Shown in pieces: positions 13,812 to 18,137 of a stretch of DNA of 18,137 bases. The translations under genes and the position numbers were made by a program. How positions within the stretch are numbered: position 1 is the stretch's first letter; each line of letters opens with the position of its first letter. The stretch comes from Puniceicoccaceae bacterium (GTDB lineage Bacteria; Verrucomicrobiota; Verrucomicrobiae; Opitutales; Coraliomargaritaceae), in the NCBI GenBank assembly GCA_902516225.1, contig CABXXS010000021.1, forward strand, positions 1 to 18,137. Reading direction: 5' to 3'. The notes beneath the pieces are model-generated. The model made no database searches. It was not told the DNA's origin and saw only the letters and a list, made by a program, of their open reading frames with translations.

Positions 13812-15170
13812 CTATACCTGGTAAGAGACTAGGGGCTCAGGATCGAGAATCTTGGCTTGCGGAAGGAGCGCAGCTAGCTCTTTTGAAAACCACTTTCGGG
13901 CATCTTGATCTCCGTGGGTTAGTACAATGGAACGAGCTTCGGTTTGTGTGGCGTATTCGAGTAGTTCATCACGGTCGGCATGGCCGCTGAGGTCGAATTG
14001 ATCTATGCTAGCTCGTATTGGAGCCGTATAATCAAGCGCATCAAAGAAGAAGTTCTCCTCATTACGGTTAGATAATAGCTGTCCGCCCGGAGTGTCAGGG
14101 TCGCAGTAGCCAACAAAGCAGAGTCCATTTTTAGGATGAGCTAGTAGGGAGGCTGCTAGTTTATAAGAAGGGGTGTGTTCTACCATCATCCCACTGCTCA
14201 CAATGTAGATGCCCTTTCGTGGTAGATCACGACCTGCTCGCATATTTAAATCCACAGACCTCACATCCATCTTTTCGAGCATCTTAATATCGAAGTCTAT
14301 GAGCTGGGTTTGTTGCCGAATCTGATCAAAATGCTCGCATATCGCCATGCCCAGACCTGCCGCGTGAACTGGGGTCTTTGGTAGTCGGCCACAATTACGA
14401 GACTCGTAAATAATTTTGAATAACTCCTGCATGCGCCCAAGCGCAAATACAGGAATAAGACAACTACCGCCTCGATTTAGAATTGCACTTATTTGGTCTA
14501 TAAGGCGATCCACTTCGGCGGCTCTACTCTGGCCCAATTCTCGTCCCTTTGCTCCGCGCGTGGTCTCTAAAATAAGCGTATCTATAGGTCCTTTTGGTAA
14601 AGTCGCTCCGAGTAAGGTTCGCTGGTCATCGAAGAGTACGTCCCCAGAGAAGACAATACGCCGATGTTTGTAGATTATTTCTATAGTAGCTGCGCCTGCA
14701 ACGTGTCCGGCACGGTGAAGAATAACTTCGATCTGATCGCTACCTTTTTTATAGATTTCACCCCTTTCGAAACGCTGAATAACAAGCTGATTATTTAATT
14801 GAGCCACATCACGGTGAAGAAAGAGCGGATACTCTGAAACGCCGTGTTCTTCGCGCTGTCGCTTCATTACATTGATTGAATTTCTGAGCATGCGAGGTGC
14901 TAAAGTTACGTTTGGCGCTGTCGTGATCACAGGTGTCCTTGGATTATGAGCTGTAACTACGGGTAGTGATCCTAGGTGATCTAGGTGGCAGTGTGTGAGC
15001 ACAATAAGATCTAGCTCGATATTTTCGATCGCTTCGAAGTGGGGCAGGGCGTCGTAGCCCATTTTCTTAGGGTGAAGCCCAGAATCGATTAGGATATTGA
15101 ACGCACCTAATTGAATAAAGGTACAATTGGCACCAATTTCTCCATGTCGGTTTAAATCAGTCAGCTTCAT
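13812..15170 (-). CDS. Metallo-beta-lactamase-fold beta-CASP RNA nuclease (CPSF73/Ysh1-like)
   Basis: A protein of 452 aa. The zinc-binding motif is H60-C-H62-L-D64-H65 ('THCHLDHLGSLP'), followed by 'RAGHVAGA' and 'FSGDVLF', which supply the further His and Asp ligands. The beta-CASP part shows motif A around 'LETTRG', the conserved 'SSGMMVEHTPS' and 'GYCDPDTPGG', 'LSGHADRDEL' (motif B His) and 'IVLTHGD' (motif C His). This is the bacterial or archaeal single-domain nuclease (COG1236-like) related to the mRNA 3'-end nuclease CPSF73. It is shorter than RNase J and without its C-terminal domain. A role in RNA processing or decay is likely; the target is unknown. Convergent with tRNA-Arg (59 bp gap) and divergent from the PurF-like gene across a 391-bp region. 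Confidence 0.93.
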   Translation of the reverse strand: MKLTDLNRHGEIGANCTFIQLGAFNILIDSGLHPKKMGYDALPHFEAIENIELDLIVLTHCHLDHLGSLPVVTAHNPRTPVITTAPNVTLAPRMLRNSINVMKRQREEHGVSEYPLFLHRDVAQLNNQLVIQRFERGEIYKKGSDQIEVILHRAGHVAGAATIEIIYKHRRIVFSGDVLFDDQRTLLGATLPKGPIDTLILETTRGAKGRELGQSRAAEVDRLIDQISAILNRGGSCLIPVFALGRMQELFKIIYESRNCGRLPKTPVHAAGLGMAICEHFDQIRQQTQLIDFDIKMLEKMDVRSVDLNMRAGRDLPRKGIYIVSSGMMVEHTPSYKLAASLLAHPKNGLCFVGYCDPDTPGGQLLSNRNEENFFFDALDYTAPIRASIDQFDLSGHADRDELLEYATQTEARSIVLTHGDQDARKWFSKELAALLPQAKILDPEPLVSYQV

Positions 15171-15561
15171 ATACGGGACTTTTGCGGTATTATTAAAAAA
15201 CGAAGGGGGTCATAGCCTACCCATTAATAGGTAAAATCAACCCCCAAGAGAGAAAGTAGGTGAGAACACTGTGTCGATGACTTAGTTATACACTCTGATG
15301 ATCAAACGCACAAAAATCGCTAGATTAGATAGGTTATGCCATTTTTGAATCTTTTATAGATGTCATAGGTTTAAAAAATACCCGAGCATGTAGAACCTTC
15401 AGGCATAGAACACATTATGAATCGTAGCTTATCAGTGATGTGCAATTTCTTTGGAAAATAATTAATGAAGGGTAATTATTGCTTGTCTGTTGCGTGCTTA
15501 CTGAATTGAAAGGGATTGTGTTTGTTTCTCTTAATTATTATTGAGCTGACCTTTTCATTAT
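15171..15561. other. 391-bp intergenic region between divergent nuclease and PurF-like genes
   Basis: This AT-rich stretch has no open frame worth calling (the longest noticed is a 16-codon ATG frame at 15298). Near the nuclease start it contains a large inverted repeat followed, on the - strand, by a T-run (listed separately). The rest must hold the promoters of both genes, but I see no convincing -35/-10 pair. I also see no match to the purine-riboswitch core upstream of the PurF-like gene. Confidence 0.6.
15195..15245 (-). promoter_or_regulatory. Terminator-like hairpin in the nuclease leader (possible attenuator)
   Basis: Reading the - strand, GGGGGT (15245-15240) pairs with ACCCCC (15210-15205). 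Inside, TACC and GGTA form a second stem around TATTAATG. The outer stem is followed by TTCGTTTTTT (15204-15195) and then, after about 25 nt, by the nuclease ATG at 15170. A GC-rich stem plus T-run before a start codon is the layout of an attenuator or leader terminator, although the 29-nt interior is large. It could equally be a DNA-level operator. Confidence 0.35.
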
Positions 15562-17475
15562 ATGAGTGATTTCCTGAAGCACGAATGCGGTATCGCAATG
15601 ATACGCCTCCTGAAGCCCTTATCGTATTACCAAGAGAAATACAACACGCCTTTATACGGCTTCAACCAGCTCTTTCTACTGATGGAAAAGCAACATAATC
15701 GTGGTCAAGATGGTGCTGGTATCGGGTGTGTAAAGCTTGATGCGAAACCCGGTGAGCCTTATATGGCTCGGCAGCGCTCCATAGACTCGAACTCCCTTTC
15801 GCGTATATTCAATGGCCAATTAAAGACTTACCAGAAGATGGTAGATGATGGAATTATCCATCCTGAGTTCCCTCAGACGGTAAAAGATCAATTTGAGTTT
15901 GGTGGTGAGATATTACTCGGACACCTTAGATACGGGACTTCTGGTGTCTATTCCTCTAGCAGTTGTCATCCATATGTGAGACAGTCGAATTGGCCAACTA
16001 AGAATCTTATGTTAGCAGGTAATTTTAACATAACCAATGAGAAGGAACTCAATAACGGCCTAATTAATCGTGGTCAGCACCCAATATTTGGTACTGATAC
16101 CCAGGCTGTACTCGAAGAAATTGGCTTCCATCTGGACGAAGCACACGACGCAATCTATCATAAAATGCGCGATCAGAATATCGATGGTAAAAAGATACCT
16201 AGTATCATCAGTAAAGAACTAGACCCTGTTCGTATTTTGAAAAAATCGGCTGCAAATTGGGACGGTGGGTATGCTATAGCTGGGCTCATTGGTAATGGTG
16301 ACTCGTTTGTAATGCGTGATCCTCAGGGTATACGTCCGTGCTTCTATTTTCACAACGAAGAGGTCATCGCCTTTGCCTCCGAGCGCGTTGCTCTTATGAC
16401 AATATTTGATCAGCCGATTGAAAACGTTCATGAGCTAGAGCCTGGCACTGCCACGGTCGTAAAGAGTAATGGTTCTATCTATTGTGAGCGCTACACAGAG
16501 CCGCGCCAAATTACACCTTGCTCATTTGAGCGTATTTATTTTTCGCGTGGTAACGATGCCGATATTTATTCAGAGCGTAAGGCACTCGGTGCTGCTTTGC
16601 TCGAACAAGTAGTGCAAGCAATTGACAACAACTTTGCTGAGAGTGTCTTCAGTTTTGTTCCGAACACTGCCGAGGTAGCTTATTATGGGCTTCTAGAATC
16701 GATGCGACTACACCGGAGAGAAGAAGTTCGCGATCGCCTACTGAAGGCACAAAAAGACGGCTCCATTAATGCTAAATTAATTGATGAGCTTATTATGGGT
16801 AATTGGCCACGTGGCGAGAAAATCGCTCATAAGGATATAAAGCTACGTACATTTATTTCTCAAGAAGAGGGACGTGCTAAACTTGTATCGCATGTATACG
16901 ATATTACATACGGGGTCGTCTCAGAAAAGGATTGTCTTGTTTGTATTGATGACTCCATCGTTCGCGGAACTACACTAAAGGAGTCGATCCTCAAAATTCT
17001 TAGCCGCACGAATCCGCGGAAAATTGTGATTGCCTCAACTGCGCCGCAGATTCGTTATCCCGATTGCTACGGTATTGATATGTCAGAGCTAGGAAAGTTT
17101 ATCGCTTTTAAGGCTACGATTGAGTTAATCAAAGACGATGGTTGTGAAGATCTATTATTAGATGTCTACCAAGACTGTGTAGAACAATCAGGGCTGCCAC
17201 CTAGTGATATGAAAAACCACGTGAAGCGTTTATACGATCGCTATACTTGTGAGCAAATATCCGCTAAGATTGCCGAACTTGTTTACCCTAAAAATGTCCC
17301 TTGGAAAGGTGATCTGGAAGTTGTTTTCCTAACCGTTGATAAGATGCGCGTAGCAATTCCCAAGCACAATGGGGACTGGTACTTTACGGGAGAATATCCT
17401 ACCCCTGGTGGCTATATGACGCTCAATCGCGCTTTTATTAATTACTATGAAAACAAGTCTGGTAGGGCTTATTAA
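15562..17475 (+). CDS. purF: Amidophosphoribosyltransferase-like protein (PurF family, long form)
   Basis: A protein of 637 aa, longer than typical PurF (about 470-520). The N-terminal half is a class II glutamine amidotransferase. Residues 1-8 form a short propeptide, then Cys9 ('ECGIAMI') would be the exposed nucleophile, followed by 'QHNRGQDGAGIG', 'LLGHLRYGTSG', 'AGNFNITN' and 'RDPQGIRP'. The second half carries the phosphoribosyltransferase PRPP loop 'IDDSIVRGTT' (462-471). PurF makes phosphoribosylamine from PRPP and glutamine, the first step of purine synthesis. Departures from classical PurF are an insertion-rich middle, 'SFVPNTAEVAYYGL' in place of the usual VPD-SG stretch, and about 120 extra C-terminal residues. 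Such long forms are, as far as I recall, known in Bacteroidota and relatives. It has no visible Shine-Dalgarno sequence. Its stop overlaps that of the convergent next gene. Confidence 0.85.
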   Translation: MSDFLKHECGIAMIRLLKPLSYYQEKYNTPLYGFNQLFLLMEKQHNRGQDGAGIGCVKLDAKPGEPYMARQRSIDSNSLSRIFNGQLKTYQKMVDDGIIHPEFPQTVKDQFEFGGEILLGHLRYGTSGVYSSSSCHPYVRQSNWPTKNLMLAGNFNITNEKELNNGLINRGQHPIFGTDTQAVLEEIGFHLDEAHDAIYHKMRDQNIDGKKIPSIISKELDPVRILKKSAANWDGGYAIAGLIGNGDSFVMRDPQGIRPCFYFHNEEVIAFASERVALMTIFDQPIENVHELEPGTATVVKSNGSIYCERYTEPRQITPCSFERIYFSRGNDADIYSERKALGAALLEQVVQAIDNNFAESVFSFVPNTAEVAYYGLLESMRLHRREEVRDRLLKAQKDGSINAKLIDELIMGNWPRGEKIAHKDIKLRTFISQEEGRAKLVSHVYDITYGVVSEKDCLVCIDDSIVRGTTLKESILKILSRTNPRKIVIASTAPQIRYPDCYGIDMSELGKFIAFKATIELIKDDGCEDLLLDVYQDCVEQSGLPPSDMKNHVKRLYDRYTCEQISAKIAELVYPKNVPWKGDLEVVFLTVDKMRVAIPKHNGDWYFTGEYPTPGGYMTLNRAFINYYENKSGRAY

Positions 17476-17996
17476 TAGGTCATTAATTCACTAGCTTTTG
17501 CTTTTGCTGCTTTTGTTTCGGCCTCGGCCGCCTCTATCCTACGCTGACGCTCTATCGCCTCAGCTCGTTGCTTTTGCACGCTGAGCAGTTCATTTTTTGC
17601 AGCCTGAGCCCGTTGTTCAGCCTCGAGTACTTCTTGGTCAGTAACACTGAACCCTCGCGCGATATCGCGCTCTGTTTCGGCTTCAAGGATTGCCGCTTGT
17701 TGCGCTAGTCGTTCTTCTCGAATCTGCGCTTGAGCGGCGCGCTCCTCGAGCTCGCGCTTATCTTGAGCACTTCCTAATATACCTCCGATGATCGCTCCAG
17801 CCCCAGCCCCTACTGCGGCACCATCGCCTGACTCATCTGATTGGTGACCAATGACAGCGCCTAAAACAGCGCCAGCAGCTGCTCCTAAGGCTGCTCCTTC
17901 TCTAGTCTTTATGCCTGGATCATAGCTAGAGCATCCAATGGTAAAGTATAGTACCGCACATAATAGGGCACACGAATTTAAATGTTTAGTTATCAT
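17472..17996 (-). CDS. Glycine-zipper envelope protein with C-terminal coiled coil (putative lipoprotein)
   Basis: A protein of 174 aa. The N-terminal signal ends in 'FTIGCSS', so Cys22 may be a lipidated residue, although Thr at -3 is a poor lipobox. Residues about 33-80 form two Gly/Ala-rich membrane-hairpin segments ('GAALGAAAGAVLGAVIG' and 'GAAVGAGAGAIIGGILG'), the glycine-zipper (YMGG/SLP-like) pattern of outer-membrane lipoproteins. From 80 to the end it is a charged, Ala/Glu/Arg/Gln-rich helix, likely a coiled coil. No enzymatic motif is present; a structural envelope or stress role is a guess. The stop (17472-17474) overlaps the stop of the PurF-like gene on the other strand. No Shine-Dalgarno sequence is seen before ATG 17996. 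Confidence 0.85.
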   Translation of the reverse strand: MITKHLNSCALLCAVLYFTIGCSSYDPGIKTREGAALGAAAGAVLGAVIGHQSDESGDGAAVGAGAGAIIGGILGSAQDKRELEERAAQAQIREERLAQQAAILEAETERDIARGFSVTDQEVLEAEQRAQAAKNELLSVQKQRAEAIERQRRIEAAEAETKAAKAKASELMTY

Positions 17997-18051
17997 AGTT
18001 TAAATAATAAGAATTATTTTATCCTGATCAAGTTGATATGCTTATTAGAAT

Positions 18052-18137
18052 TTACACGCTAATGGCTATGACTACGTCGTCTACAGATTTGGCATTCTTA
18101 ATTTGCTCGCGCACTAGCGGGCTTCTGCAATTTTTCG
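18052..18137 (-). CDS. C-terminal fragment of an unrecognised gene running off the right edge
   Basis: On the - strand one frame stays open from the right edge to a TAA at 18052-18054, giving about 27 residues ending 'LVREQIKNAKSVDDVVIAISV'. The other two frames of this strand close within 40 bases. The residue mix is that of an ordinary soluble protein end. The product is not recognised, and at this length the frame could be open by chance. If real, it lies upstream of the glycine-zipper gene on the same strand, 55 bp away. Confidence 0.5.
   Translation of the reverse strand, partial: KNCRSPLVREQIKNAKSVDDVVIAISV

Noticed and set aside
15246..15561. Purine or related riboswitch before the PurF-like gene
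   Set aside because: I could not find the conserved junction sequences of the purine riboswitch, nor a terminator stem before the start codon.

Overview
The window reads as chromosomal DNA of a polysaccharide-degrading Gram-negative bacterium. My best guess is a marine Verrucomicrobiota of the Opitutales/Puniceicoccales type. This is inferred from a secreted sulfatase, a sialate-O-acetylesterase-like protein and a GPH sugar symporter with no SusC/SusD pair, and from a long (637 aa) amidophosphoribosyltransferase. No rRNA or marker gene fixes the taxonomy. Most start codons have no visible Shine-Dalgarno sequence; the hpf gene is the clear exception.

Left part (1-11100), accessory carbohydrate locus. 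On the + strand: the C-terminal end of a LacI-type regulator, a 1125-aa GH94 phosphorylase that looks like a 1,2-beta-oligoglucan phosphorylase (SOGP), and a formylglycine-type S1 sulfatase 23 bp behind it. On the - strand, converging on these: a GPH-type sugar:cation symporter with an unusual ~150-residue insertion, a modular sialate-O-acetylesterase-like SGNH esterase, and a secreted GH144-type (glycoamylase-like) endo-beta-1,2-glucanase with an N-terminal Fn3-like domain. Together they suggest a beta-1,2-glucan (sophoro-oligosaccharide) pathway. Exported sulfatase and esterase would remove substituents, exported GH144 would cut the chain, the symporter would import the fragments, and cytoplasmic GH94 would phosphorolyse them to glucose 1-phosphate, with LacI-type control. 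A GH144/GH94 beta-1,2-glucan pair joined to a sulfatase and an acetylesterase is the most interesting feature of the window. It suggests a substituted (sulfated and/or O-acetylated) beta-1,2-glucan as substrate.

Middle and right part (11168-18137), housekeeping genes. tRNA-Ala(GGC) on the - strand lies at the border of the sugar locus. It is followed by an RluA-family pseudouridine synthase and a short-chain dehydrogenase (both -), short-form ribosome hibernation factor hpf (+) with a sigma-54-like promoter and a hairpin leader, and tRNA-Arg(ACG) (+). Next come a beta-CASP metallo-beta-lactamase-fold nuclease (-), a 391-bp intergenic region with a possible attenuator, a PurF-like glutamine amidotransferase/phosphoribosyltransferase (+), a glycine-zipper envelope protein whose stop codon overlaps that of the PurF-like gene (-), and the last codons of an unrecognised gene (-) running off the right edge.
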